Of a DNA stretch of 64,000 bases, positions 35,589-44,975 are shown in pieces. The DNA lies in contig NZ_JADZ01000016.1 in NCBI RefSeq assembly GCF_000518645.1, positions 1 to 64,000 on the forward strand, given 5' to 3'. Position numbers and translations under genes: made by a program. The notes under the pieces were generated by a model. It had not been told where the DNA came from. It did not search any database and worked only from the letters and a program-made list of their open reading frames with translations. Numbering within the stretch: position 1 is the first letter of the stretch; every line of letters begins with the position of its first letter. This stretch comes from Curvibacter gracilis ATCC BAA-807 (GTDB lineage Bacteria > Pseudomonadota > Gammaproteobacteria > Burkholderiales > Burkholderiaceae_C).

Positions 35589-36605
35589 ATGACAACACCC
35601 ACCCCACCCCGCCTGAGCCTCTGGCTCTCACTGGCCCTGCTGCTGAGCAGCTGCGGCGGCAGCGATGCCCCCACGGCCCCAGGCCTGCACGTGCAACAGG
35701 TCACCGTGTTCGGCGACAGCCTCAGCGATGTCGGTACCTATGGCCCCTTGACCGGCGAGGCCGCCAAGCCGGGCAAATTCACGGTCAACCCCGGGCTGGT
35801 CTGGGCCGAAGTGGTGGCGGCGCGCTACGGGGTGACACTGAAACCCCGGCGTCTGGTCGGCGACGGCCCCCAGGCCCAGGTGGTGGGGGGCAACGACTAC
35901 GCCGAGGGCGGCGCCCGCGTGGCCCTGCTGCCCGGTGTGAGCGCCCTGGGCCGCAATGATGACGTGACACCGGTGCGGGCCCAGATCTCGGCCCGGTTGG
36001 CCCAGGGGCCGATGGGCAGCCACGAACTGGTGCTGCTGGCCGCCGGTGGCAATGACCTCTACGCCCAGTTCGATGCCGCGTTCTGGTCGCGCCCAGCCGG
36101 GCAGGATGAAGCCGAGGCGCTGGCCCAGGCCACGGCGGGTGTCGACGAGGCGGCCGACGCGCTGGCGGCCGAGGTGCAGCGCCTGCTGCAACATGGCGCG
36201 CCGCTGGTGGTGCTGGGGCTGGCGCTCGACTTCTCCAGCAACCCCTTTGCGCAGCGCTGGCTCGATGAGAAGCAGCGGCGCCAGGTGCGCGTGTGGGCGC
36301 AGCGCTTCGAGCAGCGACTGCAGGCGGCCCTGGGCCAGCCGCCCGGCCTGGTCTGGGTCGATTGGGGCCCGCTGGGTGAACGCCTGCTGGCCCAGCCCGG
36401 CACCTATGGCCTGATCGATGTGCAGACCCCTGCGTGCAGCAACACCACGCCCTCGCCCAGCGCCGTCTTCTGCTCTGCCGAGACCCTGGTGCAGCCCGAT
36501 GCCGCCGATCGCTTTCTGTATGCGGACGACTTCCACTTCACGCCCCGGGGCCACGCCCTGCTGGCCGAAGAGGTGCTGAAAAAACTCAAGGCCCTGGCAC
36601 ATTGA
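35589..36605 (+). CDS. GDSL/SGNH-family esterase lipoprotein
   Basis: 338 residues. The signal ends in the lipobox LLSSC, so the protein is lipid-anchored. SGNH blocks are visible: block I FGDSLSDVGTYG with the nucleophile serine, block III AAGGNDLYAQF and block V DDFHFTPRGH with the catalytic Asp-x-x-His. The layout resembles outer-membrane/secreted lipases and esterases of the GDSL family; substrate unknown. AGGAGGC lies 7 bases before the ATG. It runs toward ftsZ (convergent, 72 bp) and may be co-expressed with the chemoreceptor 121 bp upstream. Confidence 0.88.
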   Translation: MTTPTPPRLSLWLSLALLLSSCGGSDAPTAPGLHVQQVTVFGDSLSDVGTYGPLTGEAAKPGKFTVNPGLVWAEVVAARYGVTLKPRRLVGDGPQAQVVGGNDYAEGGARVALLPGVSALGRNDDVTPVRAQISARLAQGPMGSHELVLLAAGGNDLYAQFDAAFWSRPAGQDEAEALAQATAGVDEAADALAAEVQRLLQHGAPLVVLGLALDFSSNPFAQRWLDEKQRRQVRVWAQRFEQRLQAALGQPPGLVWVDWGPLGERLLAQPGTYGLIDVQTPACSNTTPSPSAVFCSAETLVQPDAADRFLYADDFHFTPRGHALLAEEVLKKLKALAH

Positions 36606-36677
36606 CGTGCACAGGGCCTCGGGGCTTTGGCAGTGGGCCCCGCAGGGGGCCCATCAGGCGGGGGGATCAGGCGGCGA

Positions 36678-37913
36678 TCAGTCGGCTTGCTTGCGCAGGA
36701 AAGCCGGGATCTCCAGGTCGTCCATGCCACCCGACACCAGGGCGTCGACCTTGGCGGCGGCCTGGGTGCGGTTGGTGCGCCACACGCTGGGCACGCTCAT
36801 GCTGCCGTAGTCGGAGCCGCCCACGGTGCTGCCCATGCCCACCTGGGCCACGCCGCCCACACCGGCGCCAGCCGAGGCCACGGGCAGGTTGAAGCCGACG
36901 TTGTCGGTGCCGGTGCGCAGCACCTGCAGCGGAGGCGCGGCACGGCGTGCGTTCTGGCGGCTCAGGCCGGTGGCCACCACGGTCACGCGGATGTTCTCAC
37001 CCAGCGAGTCGTCGTAGGCGGCACCGTAGATCACGTGCGCATCGGGCGATGCGTAGGCGTTGATGGTGCTCATGGCCAGCTTGGACTCGGACAGCTTCAG
37101 GCTGCCCTTGGCGGCCGTCACCAGCACCAGCACGCCCTTGGCGCCCGACAGGTCGATGCCTTCGAGCAGCGGGCAGGCCACGGCCTGTTCGGCGGCGATG
37201 CGGGCGCGGTCCGGGCCGCTGGCCACGGCGGTGCCCATCATGGCCTTGCCGGGTTCGCCCATCACGGTGCGCACGTCTTCGAAGTCGACGTTCACATGGC
37301 CGTACTCGTTGATGATTTCGGCAATGCCGCCGACGGCGTTCTTCAGCACGTCGTTGGCGTGGGCAAAGGCTTCGTCTTGCGTGATGTCGTCACCCAGCAC
37401 GTCGAGCAGCTTCTCGTTGAGCACCACGATCAGCGAGTCGACATTGGCTTCGAGTTCGGCCAGGCCATCGTCGGCGTTGGCCATGCGGCGCTTGCCTTCC
37501 CAGTCGAAGGGCTTGGTCACCACACCGACGGTGAGGATGCCCATTTCCTTGGCCACGCGGGCGATCACCGGCGCGGCGCCGGTGCCGGTGCCACCGCCCA
37601 TGCCGGCGGTGATGAACAGCATGTGCGCGCCCGAGATGGCGGCACGGATGTCTTCCAGGGCGGCTTCAGCGGCATCACGGCCCTTGTCGGGCTTGCTGCC
37701 GGCACCCAGGCCGCTTTGGCCCAGCTGGATGGTGCGGTGTGCCGCGCTGCGACCCAGGGCCTGCGCGTCGGTGTTGGCGCAGACGAACTCAACGCCCTGC
37801 ACATGACGCTGGATCATGTGCTCCACGGCGTTGCCGCCCCCCCCACCAACGCCAATCACCTTGATCTGAGTGCCCATGTTGAATTCTTCAACTTCGATCA
37901 TTTCGATGGTCAT
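36678..37913 (-). CDS. ftsZ: Cell division protein FtsZ
   Basis: 411 residues. GTP-binding tubulin signature GGGTGTGAAPV, N-terminal IKVIGVGGGGGNAVEHMI, and the T7-loop region NVDFEDVRTVM. A linker (about 320-395) precedes the conserved C-terminal peptide DDLEIPAFLRKQAD that binds FtsA and ZipA. It polymerises into the division ring. AGGAG precedes the ATG. It is the last gene of the dcw cluster and is separated from ftsA by 226 bp, which suggests its own promoter. Confidence 0.98.
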   Translation of the reverse strand: MTIEMIEVEEFNMGTQIKVIGVGGGGGNAVEHMIQRHVQGVEFVCANTDAQALGRSAAHRTIQLGQSGLGAGSKPDKGRDAAEAALEDIRAAISGAHMLFITAGMGGGTGTGAAPVIARVAKEMGILTVGVVTKPFDWEGKRRMANADDGLAELEANVDSLIVVLNEKLLDVLGDDITQDEAFAHANDVLKNAVGGIAEIINEYGHVNVDFEDVRTVMGEPGKAMMGTAVASGPDRARIAAEQAVACPLLEGIDLSGAKGVLVLVTAAKGSLKLSESKLAMSTINAYASPDAHVIYGAAYDDSLGENIRVTVVATGLSRQNARRAAPPLQVLRTGTDNVGFNLPVASAGAGVGGVAQVGMGSTVGGSDYGSMSVPSVWRTNRTQAAAKVDALVSGGMDDLEIPAFLRKQAD

Positions 37914-38139
37914 CTTGTTGCTCCTGAATCTGCCTGCTTTGCAATTGCCAAAAATTTTTTACTGACGGAATTGTGACTTGCCTTGAGCGTCTTATGGCGG
38001 TCCTGTAGAGTGCCAGCGCTCTTTTTCTTGCAAGGGCGGGCTGCCTCTGGCCAGCCAGCGTTTGCGAGGCGGCGGCCCCAAGGCCGGCCCCCCCGAAAAC
38101 GGGGCGCTGCCGGCCAGGAAAAGAGGCCGCTGGGCCATG
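37914..38139 (-). promoter_or_regulatory. ftsA-ftsZ intergenic region with probable ftsZ promoter
   Basis: Unusually wide for a dcw join. On the minus strand it holds a hairpin CCCCG-TTTT-CGGGG (38091-38104) soon after ftsA, a possible promoter TTGCAA, 18 bp, TCTACA about 110 bp before ftsZ, and an A/T-rich stretch just before the ribosome site. The hexamers are moderate matches only. Separate control of ftsZ dosage is the natural reading. Confidence 0.4.
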
Positions 38140-39369
38140 TCAGAAATTCCCCACGATGAAGTCCTTGAAGCGGCCGAACGCCGTCTTCATGGAGCCACTC
38201 TTCTGCGCCACCTTGAAGCCGCGGATGCGGGCCTGGCGGGCTTCCTCCATCAGGCCCATCACGGTGGCGGCGCGCGGCTGGGCCACCATGTCGGACAGGG
38301 CGCTGGAGTACTTGGGCAGGCCACGGCGCACCGGCTTCAGGAAGATGTCTTCGGCCAGTTCGACCATGCCCGGCATCACGGCACTGCCGCCGGTGAGCAC
38401 GATGCCCGAGGACAGCACCTCTTCATAGCCCGACTCGCGGATCACCTGCTGCACCAGCGAGAAGATCTCTTCGACGCGCGGCTCGATCACGCCGGCCAGG
38501 GCCTGGCGGCTCAGCATGCGCGGGCCGCGGTCGCCCAGGCCGGGCACTTCGACCTGGGTCTCGGCATCGGCCAGCAGTTGCTTGGCGTAGCCCGATTCGA
38601 CCTTGATGTCTTCGGCGTCCTTGGTCGGGGTGCGCAAGGCCATGGCGATGTCGCTGGTGATCAGGTCGCCCGCGATCGGGATCACCGCGGTGTGGCGGAT
38701 CGCCCCATTGGTGAAGATGGCCACATCGGTGGTGCCGGCGCCGATGTCGACCACGGCCACCCCCAGCTCGCGCTCGTCATCGGTCAGCACGGCCTGGCTG
38801 GAGGCCAGCGGGTTGAGCATCAGCTGCTCCACATCGAGGCCGCAGCGGCGCACGCACTTGATGATGTTCTCGGCCGCGCTCTGGGCGCCGGTCACGATGT
38901 GCACCTTGGCCTCCAGGCGCAGGCCGCTCATGCCGATGGGCTCCTTGACGTCCTGGCCGTCGATCACGAACTCTTGCGGCTCGACCAGCAGCAGGCGCTG
39001 GTCGGTCGAGATGTTGATGGCCTTGGCCGTCTCCACCACGCGGGCCACGTCGGCCGGGGTGACTTCCTTGTCCTTGACGGCCACCATGCCGCTGGAGTTG
39101 AGGCCGCGGATGTGGCTGCCGGTGATGCCGGTGTAGACGCGGGTGATCTTGCAGTCGGCCATCAGCTCGGCCTCCTTGAGCGCCTGCTGGATGCTCTGCA
39201 CGGTGGCGTCGATGTTCACCACCACGCCGCGCTTCAAGCCGTTGCTGGGGGCCACGCCCAAGCCCGCCAGCTTGAGCTCGCCGCCGGGCAGGACCTCGGC
39301 CACCACCGCCATGACCTTGGCAGTGCCAATGTCCAGGCCCACCACCAGATCCTTGTATTCCTTTGCCAT
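38140..39369 (-). CDS. ftsA: Cell division protein FtsA
   Basis: 409 residues. An actin-like ATPase with GLDIGTAKVMAVV (phosphate 1), VVDIGAGTTDVAIF (phosphate 2) and VLTGGSAVMPGMVEL (adenosine). The C-terminal amphipathic helix (TAFGRFKDFIVGNF) anchors it to the membrane, where it ties FtsZ filaments down and recruits later division proteins. It starts 41 bp after ftsQ. Confidence 0.97.
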   Translation of the reverse strand: MAKEYKDLVVGLDIGTAKVMAVVAEVLPGGELKLAGLGVAPSNGLKRGVVVNIDATVQSIQQALKEAELMADCKITRVYTGITGSHIRGLNSSGMVAVKDKEVTPADVARVVETAKAINISTDQRLLLVEPQEFVIDGQDVKEPIGMSGLRLEAKVHIVTGAQSAAENIIKCVRRCGLDVEQLMLNPLASSQAVLTDDERELGVAVVDIGAGTTDVAIFTNGAIRHTAVIPIAGDLITSDIAMALRTPTKDAEDIKVESGYAKQLLADAETQVEVPGLGDRGPRMLSRQALAGVIEPRVEEIFSLVQQVIRESGYEEVLSSGIVLTGGSAVMPGMVELAEDIFLKPVRRGLPKYSSALSDMVAQPRAATVMGLMEEARQARIRGFKVAQKSGSMKTAFGRFKDFIVGNF

Positions 39370-39410
39370 ATGTGTACCTGTTCTATTCTGTGTTGGTTGG
39401 GTCTGTGTTC

Positions 39411-40205
39411 TTATTTCTTGGGCATCTTGGGCAGGTCGGCGCTGACCGTGGTCACGCCGCGCAAGCGCAGCGCATAGCCTTCGGTGTGGCGCAGATCGGC
39501 CGATTCGAGCGAGCCTGGGCGGCGTCCGTAGCGCGAGGTGACCTGGGTCAGCGTGGCCACGAAGCGGCGCGTGCGGGCCAGCACCTCATTGACGCTGCCA
39601 CTGCCCAGTTCGATCGTGGCGCCCGAGTCCAGCGTGGCACGCCAGCCGCCACGCGGGGTCAGCTCCAGTTCGGCCAGATCGAGTTCGACCTGCTGCAGGA
39701 TGGGGCGCAGGCGGCCATACATGTCGAGCACCTCGACCGATTGGCCGGCCGGGCCGTACAGGCGCGGCAGGTCGTCCTGGTCCACGTCGTCGACGTTGGC
39801 CTCGAACACCTCACCGAAACTGTTGAGCATGCCCGAGCCGCTCTCCGGCCCCCACAAGGCCACCGGCACATGCTCTTCGAGCGTGATCTGCAATTGATTC
39901 GGGAACTGGCGCCGCACCGCGGCATGGCGCACCCAGGGCACGCCCTCGAAGGCCTCGCGCACCTGGCGCAGGTCGACGGTGAAGAAGTTGCCCATCAGCT
40001 TGTGCGCCACGTTGGCGCGCAGGGTGACCGCGTTGTTGTGCGTGAACTCACCCTGCACCGAGAGGCTGCCGATCGAGAACGCCGGGTGCCGCAGCACCCA
40101 CCAGCCGCCCGAGGCCACGACCAGGGCGACACAGCCCATGAACAGGACCGAAGCGGTCAGGTTCATCAGCTTGACGTCCAGGGGTACGGCCAGGGGATCA
40201 CTCAT
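39411..40205 (-). CDS. ftsQ: Cell division protein FtsQ
   Basis: 264 residues. A short cytoplasmic N-terminus, one membrane segment (about 15-36, LTASVLFMGCVALVVASGG), a POTRA domain (about 45-115, FSIGSLSVQGEFTHNNAVTLR) and a beta domain including LPRLYGPAGQSVEVL. FtsQ bridges cytoplasmic division proteins to FtsB/FtsL in the periplasm. It begins 6 bp after ddl. Confidence 0.94.
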   Translation of the reverse strand: MSDPLAVPLDVKLMNLTASVLFMGCVALVVASGGWWVLRHPAFSIGSLSVQGEFTHNNAVTLRANVAHKLMGNFFTVDLRQVREAFEGVPWVRHAAVRRQFPNQLQITLEEHVPVALWGPESGSGMLNSFGEVFEANVDDVDQDDLPRLYGPAGQSVEVLDMYGRLRPILQQVELDLAELELTPRGGWRATLDSGATIELGSGSVNEVLARTRRFVATLTQVTSRYGRRPGSLESADLRHTEGYALRLRGVTTVSADLPKMPKK

Positions 40206-40211
40206 GGCGCA

Positions 40212-41189
40212 TCAGGCTCCGGCTTGCGGTTTGACAGGGCTGTCGAGCGTGGCACCGGCCAGCACCTGCAGGCACAGGTCTTCGTAGCTCAGGCCGATGG
40301 CGCGGGCCGACATCGGCACCAGCGAGTGGCCCGTCATGCCCGGCGAGGTGTTCATCTCGAGCAGGAAGGGCTTGCGGTCGCTGGCACGGATCATCAGGTC
40401 GGCACGGCCCCAGCCCCGGCAGCCCAGGGCGCGGTACGAGGCCAGCACGATGCGCTGGATCTCGGCCTCTTCCTCGGGCGGCAGGCCGCTCGGGCACTGG
40501 TACTTCACGTCGTCGGTGAAGTACTTGTTCTGGTAGTCGTAGGCGCCTTCGGGCGCGACGATGCGGATCACCGGCAGGGCCCGGGCCTCGGCGCCGCTGC
40601 CCAGCACCGGGCAGGTCACCTCTTCGCCCTCGATGAATTCCTCGCACAGCACGTCGGGGTCATAGCGGGCCGACAGCGTGACCGCGTCCTGCATCTGGGA
40701 GTAGCCACGCACCTTGGTCACACCGATGGACGAGCCTTCACGCGGGGGCTTGATGATCAGGGGCAGGCCCAGTTCATCGGGTACCTGGCGCACTTGCTCG
40801 CGGGTCTGCTGCTCGGGCGACAGCCACACATAGCGCGGCGTGGGCAGGCCCTCGGCGCTCCACAGGCGCTTGGTCATGACCTTGTCCATGGCCACACTCG
40901 AGGCCATCACGCCCGAGCCGGTGTAGGGGATGCCCAGCAGTTCCAGCGCGCCTTGCACCGTGCCGTCTTCGCCATGGCGGCCGTGCAAGGCGATGAAGCA
41001 GCGCTGAAAGCCATGCTTCTTGAGTTCGCTGAGGTCACGCCCGGCCGGGTCGAAGGGGTGGGCGTCCACGCCGCGCGACAACAGGGCCTGCAACACGCCC
41101 TGGCCCGACATCAACGACACCTCGCGCTCGGCCGAGGTGCCGCCCAGCAGCACCGCCACCTTGCCCAGATCACTTGCCTGGATGTTCAT
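40212..41189 (-). CDS. ddl: D-alanine--D-alanine ligase
   Basis: 325 residues of ATP-grasp type. [19 protein letters not shown] at the N-terminus, [47 protein letters not shown] for ATP binding and [18 protein letters not shown] for metal binding. It makes the D-Ala-D-Ala dipeptide of the peptidoglycan precursor. The ATG overlaps the murC stop by one base (TGATG), so translational coupling is likely; the longer open frame upstream is murC in another register. Confidence 0.97.
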   Translation of the reverse strand: MNIQASDLGKVAVLLGGTSAEREVSLMSGQGVLQALLSRGVDAHPFDPAGRDLSELKKHGFQRCFIALHGRHGEDGTVQGALELLGIPYTGSGVMASSVAMDKVMTKRLWSAEGLPTPRYVWLSPEQQTREQVRQVPDELGLPLIIKPPREGSSIGVTKVRGYSQMQDAVTLSARYDPDVLCEEFIEGEEVTCPVLGSGAEARALPVIRIVAPEGAYDYQNKYFTDDVKYQCPSGLPPEEEAEIQRIVLASYRALGCRGWGRADLMIRASDRKPFLLEMNTSPGMTGHSLVPMSARAIGLSYEDLCLQVLAGATLDSPVKPQAGA

Positions 41190-42643
41190 CAAACCTGCCC
41201 TCCCACACCACTCACAACACCACTCACCACACCTTGTTGTGCCTGCTGCTGCAGCCACTCCACCACCTTGGCCGGCACCCCGCCGATGGAGCCCGCGCCC
41301 ATGCACATCACCACATCGCCTGCCCGGGCGTTGGCGGCAATCGCCTGCGGCAGTTCCTCGACCCGGTCGACGAACAAGGGCTCGACCTTGCCGGCCACAC
41401 GCAATGCCCGGGCCAGTGCCCGGCCGTCGGCGGCCACGATGGGGGCCTCGCCCGCGGCATACACCTCGGTCAGCAGCACCGCATCGGCGTGGCCGATGAC
41501 CTTGATGAAATCCTCGAAGCAGTCGCGCGTGCGGGTGAAACGGTGCGGCTGGAAGGCCAGCACCAGGCGCCGGCCCGGAAAGGCACCGCGCGCGGCTGCC
41601 AGGGTGGCGGCCATCTCCACCGGGTGGTGGCCGTAGTCGTCGATCAGGGTGAAACGCCCGCCGTCGGCCGTGGGCAGCTCGCCATAGCGCTGGAAGCGCC
41701 GACCCACGCCCTTGAACTGGGCCAGACCGCGCTGCAGGGCTTCGTCGGGGATGCCGAGTTCGACCGCCACCGCGACCGCCGACAAGGCATTGAGCACGTT
41801 GTGTTCGCCGGCCAGGTTCAGCACCACGGGCAGGTCGGGCATCGTCACGCCGTTGCGGCGTTGCACGGTGAAATGCATCTGCCCATCCACCGCGCGCACA
41901 TCCACGGCGCGCACCTGGGCCTCTTCGCCGAAGCCGTAGCTGGTGATGGGGCACTGCACGCGGGGCATGATCTCGCGGATGGCCGCGTCGTCCGAGCACA
42001 GGATGGCCGTGCCATAGAAAGGCATGCGGTGCAGGAAATCCACGAACGCCGACTTCAGCTTGTTGAAGTCGTGGCCGTAGGTCTCCATGTGGTCGGCATC
42101 GATGTTGGTCACCACCGCCATCACCGGCAACAGGTTCAGGAACGAGGCATCCGACTCGTCGGCCTCGACCACGATGTACTCGCCGCTGCCCAGCTTGGCA
42201 TTGGCGCCGGCGCTGTTGAGCCGGCCACCGATCACGAAGGTGGGGTCCAGACCGGCCTCGGCCAGCACGCTGGTGACCAGGCTGGTGGTGGTGGTCTTGC
42301 CATGGGTGCCGGCAATCGCGATGCCCCGCTTGAGGCGCATCAGCTCGGCCAGCATGACGGCACGCGGCACCACCGGAATGCGTTTCTCACGCGCTTTCAG
42401 CACCTCGGGGTTGTCGGCCTGCACGGCCGTCGAGGTGACCACGCAGTCCACGTCTTCAAGGTGGGACGCGTCGTGGCCCACGAAGGTGCGGATGCCCAGG
42501 CCCTGCAGGCGGCGCAGGGTGGCGCTGTCGGCCAGGTCGGAGCCCGAGATGGTGTAGCCCAGGTTGTGCAGCACTTCGGCGATGCCGCTCATGCCGGCCC
42601 CGCCGAGGCCCACGAAATGGATGTGACGGATGGCGTGCTTCAT
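41189..42643 (-). CDS. murC: UDP-N-acetylmuramate--L-alanine ligase
   Basis: 484 residues. [19 protein letters not shown] at the start, the ATP loop [28 protein letters not shown], and [10 protein letters not shown] before the C-terminal domain. It adds L-Ala to UDP-MurNAc, the first amino-acid step of the stem peptide. The ATG overlaps the murG stop by 4 bases. Confidence 0.97.
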   Translation of the reverse strand: MKHAIRHIHFVGLGGAGMSGIAEVLHNLGYTISGSDLADSATLRRLQGLGIRTFVGHDASHLEDVDCVVTSTAVQADNPEVLKAREKRIPVVPRAVMLAELMRLKRGIAIAGTHGKTTTTSLVTSVLAEAGLDPTFVIGGRLNSAGANAKLGSGEYIVVEADESDASFLNLLPVMAVVTNIDADHMETYGHDFNKLKSAFVDFLHRMPFYGTAILCSDDAAIREIMPRVQCPITSYGFGEEAQVRAVDVRAVDGQMHFTVQRRNGVTMPDLPVVLNLAGEHNVLNALSAVAVAVELGIPDEALQRGLAQFKGVGRRFQRYGELPTADGGRFTLIDDYGHHPVEMAATLAAARGAFPGRRLVLAFQPHRFTRTRDCFEDFIKVIGHADAVLLTEVYAAGEAPIVAADGRALARALRVAGKVEPLFVDRVEELPQAIAANARAGDVVMCMGAGSIGGVPAKVVEWLQQQAQQGVVSGVVSGVGGQV

Positions 42644-43704
42644 CGGGCCAGCTCCTCACAGGCGCTCACCACCTCGGTGGTGGCTTCAATCTTTTGCATC
42701 TTCTTGGCTTGCTCTGCCCGCGCCAGCAGGTCGGCGCGGGTGGTTTGGAGAATCAGCCCGGCCAGGTGCTCGGGCGTGAGTTCGGTCTGCGGCATCAGCC
42801 AGCCCCCGCCGGCTTCGACCAGGAAGCGGGCATTGGTGGTCTGGTGGTCGTCCACCGCAAAGGGGAAGGGAACATACACCGCCGCCGCACCCACGGCCGC
42901 GATCTCGGTCACGGTGCTGGCGCCGGCGCGGCAGAGGATCAGGTCGGCCTCGGCAAAGGCGGTGGCGGTGTCGTCGATGAAGGGCGTCAGTTCGGCCTGC
43001 ACGCCGGCGGCACGGTAGGCCTCGCGCAGCGCGTCGATCTGCTTGGCGCCGCTTTGGTGGATCACCTGCGGGCGCTGGGCTTCGGGGAGGCGGGCCAGCG
43101 CCAGCGGCACGGTGTCGTTCAGGGCCTTGGCGCCCAGGCTGCCGCCCACCACCAGCACGCGCAGCGGGCCGCTGCGACCGGCAAAGCGCTCGGCCGGGGC
43201 GGGCTGCGAGGTGAAGCCGGCGCGCAGCGGGTTGCCCACCCAGCGGCCCTTGGCCATCACCTGGGGGAAGGCGGTGAACACGCGGTCGGCCACACCGGCC
43301 AGGATCTTGTTGGCCATGCCGGCCACCGAGTTCTGCTCGTGCAGCACCAGGGGCTTGCCCAGCAGCACGGCCATCATGCCGGCCGGGAAGGTGATGTAGC
43401 CGCCCAGGCCCACCACCACATCGGGCTGCACGCGGCGCACCACCTGCAGGCTTTGCCAGAAGGCCTTGAGCAGGCGCAGGGGCAGCAGGAACAGGGTCTT
43501 CAGGCCCTTGCCGCGCACGCCCGAGAAGTCGACCGTTTCGAAAGTGAAGCCACGCGGGGGCACCAGCCGGCTTTCCATGCTGTCGGGCCCGCCCAGCCAG
43601 TGCACGCGCCAGCCGCGTTCGCGCAGGGCCTCGGCCACGGCCAGGCCGGGGAAGATGTGGCCGCCAGTGCCACCGGCCATGATGAGGGCGGTCTTGGCGC
43701 TCAT
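42640..43704 (-). CDS. murG: Lipid II synthase MurG (GT28 glycosyltransferase)
   Basis: 354 residues from the chosen ATG. N-terminal [21 protein letters not shown] (G-loop 1), [16 protein letters not shown] (G-loop 2), [13 protein letters not shown] (G-loop 3) and the UDP-GlcNAc site [18 protein letters not shown]. It transfers GlcNAc to lipid I at the inner membrane face. It overlaps ftsW by 4 bases (ATGA) at its start and murC by 4 at its end. Confidence 0.97.
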   Translation of the reverse strand: MSAKTALIMAGGTGGHIFPGLAVAEALRERGWRVHWLGGPDSMESRLVPPRGFTFETVDFSGVRGKGLKTLFLLPLRLLKAFWQSLQVVRRVQPDVVVGLGGYITFPAGMMAVLLGKPLVLHEQNSVAGMANKILAGVADRVFTAFPQVMAKGRWVGNPLRAGFTSQPAPAERFAGRSGPLRVLVVGGSLGAKALNDTVPLALARLPEAQRPQVIHQSGAKQIDALREAYRAAGVQAELTPFIDDTATAFAEADLILCRAGASTVTEIAAVGAAAVYVPFPFAVDDHQTTNARFLVEAGGGWLMPQTELTPEHLAGLILQTTRADLLARAEQAKKMQKIEATTEVVSACEELAR

Positions 43705-44975
43705 ACCCGGCCCCCCTTCATCATCACCTTGTTCTCGTAATCGATGCGCAGCACCACGGCAATGGTCACCAGGTTCATGAGCACGGCCGAGCCGCCATAG
43801 CTCATCAGCGGCAGGGTCAGGCCCTTGGTGGGCAATGCGCCCAGGTTCACGCCCATGTTGATGAAGGCCTGGAAGCCCATCCAGATGCCCACGCCCTGCG
43901 CCACCAGGCCGGGGAACACCCGGTCGAGCGCAATCGCCTGGCGCCCGATGTGCATCATGCGGCGCGTCATCCACAGGAACAGGCCGATCACGCACAGCAC
44001 GCCCACCAGGCCGAACTCTTCGCCGATCACGGCCAGCAGAAAGTCGGTGTGGGCTTCGGGCAGCCAGTGCAGCTTCTCGACGCTGCCGCCCAGGCCGACA
44101 CCGAAGATCTCGCCCCGGCCGATGGCGATCAGCGAGTGCGACAGCTGGTAGCCCTTGCCCAGCGCGTTGTGCTCGCTCCAGGGGTCCAGGTAGGCAAAGA
44201 TGCGCTCGCGCCGCCAGGGCGAGGCGGCGATCATCAGGCCGAAGGCGCCCACCAGCACGGCCGCGATCAGGAAGAACATGCGGGCGTTGACCCCGCCCAG
44301 GAACAGAATGCCCATGGCGATCACGGCGATCACCATGAAGGCGCCCATGTCGGGCTCGGCCAGCAGCAAGGCGCCCACCAGGGCCACCGCAGCGCCCATG
44401 GGCCAGACGGCCTGGAAGAAGCGCTCTTTCACTTCCATCTTGCGCACCATGTAGTCGGCGGCATAGAGCAGCACGGCAAACTTGGCCAGCTCGGAGGGCT
44501 GAAAGCTCAGCGGGCCCAGGCCGATCCAGCGACGGGCGCCGTACACCACCTTGCCCACGTGCGGGATCAGCACCAGGATCAGCAGCACCAGCGAAACCAC
44601 GAACAACCAGGGCGCGGCCTTCTCCCAGACCTTCATCGGCACCTGGAAGGTGAGCAGCGCAGCCACAAAGCCCATCACCAGCCACAGGGCGTGGCGGGTC
44701 AGGAAGTAGGTGGGCGTGTAATTGGCAAAGCGCGGGTTGTCGGGCATGGCCACCGAGGCCGAATACACCATCACCAGGCCCCAGGCCAACAAGGCCACCG
44801 TGACCCAGACCAGCGCCTGATCCACCCCCAGCATGCTGGCGCGCATCGGCTCGCCCCGACCCTCGTCGGCCGACCAGGTGCGGATGGGTAGCACCTCGCC
44901 CGCGGCCTTGGACACGCCGCTGAACCAGCCCGAAAGCCGGCCCGAGAAGCCGAGGGTGGCGTTGCGCGTGTTCAT
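43701..44975 (-). CDS. ftsW: Division SEDS glycosyltransferase FtsW
   Basis: 424 residues with about ten membrane segments. SEDS hallmarks are [49 protein letters not shown] and [13 protein letters not shown]. It works with FtsI to make septal peptidoglycan. An N-terminal extension of about 45 polar residues precedes the first membrane segment; an internal ATG near codon 44 is possible, but the first ATG overlaps the murD stop by 4 bases as in the rest of the cluster. Confidence 0.96.
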   Translation of the reverse strand: MNTRNATLGFSGRLSGWFSGVSKAAGEVLPIRTWSADEGRGEPMRASMLGVDQALVWVTVALLAWGLVMVYSASVAMPDNPRFANYTPTYFLTRHALWLVMGFVAALLTFQVPMKVWEKAAPWLFVVSLVLLILVLIPHVGKVVYGARRWIGLGPLSFQPSELAKFAVLLYAADYMVRKMEVKERFFQAVWPMGAAVALVGALLLAEPDMGAFMVIAVIAMGILFLGGVNARMFFLIAAVLVGAFGLMIAASPWRRERIFAYLDPWSEHNALGKGYQLSHSLIAIGRGEIFGVGLGGSVEKLHWLPEAHTDFLLAVIGEEFGLVGVLCVIGLFLWMTRRMMHIGRQAIALDRVFPGLVAQGVGIWMGFQAFINMGVNLGALPTKGLTLPLMSYGGSAVLMNLVTIAVVLRIDYENKVMMKGGRV

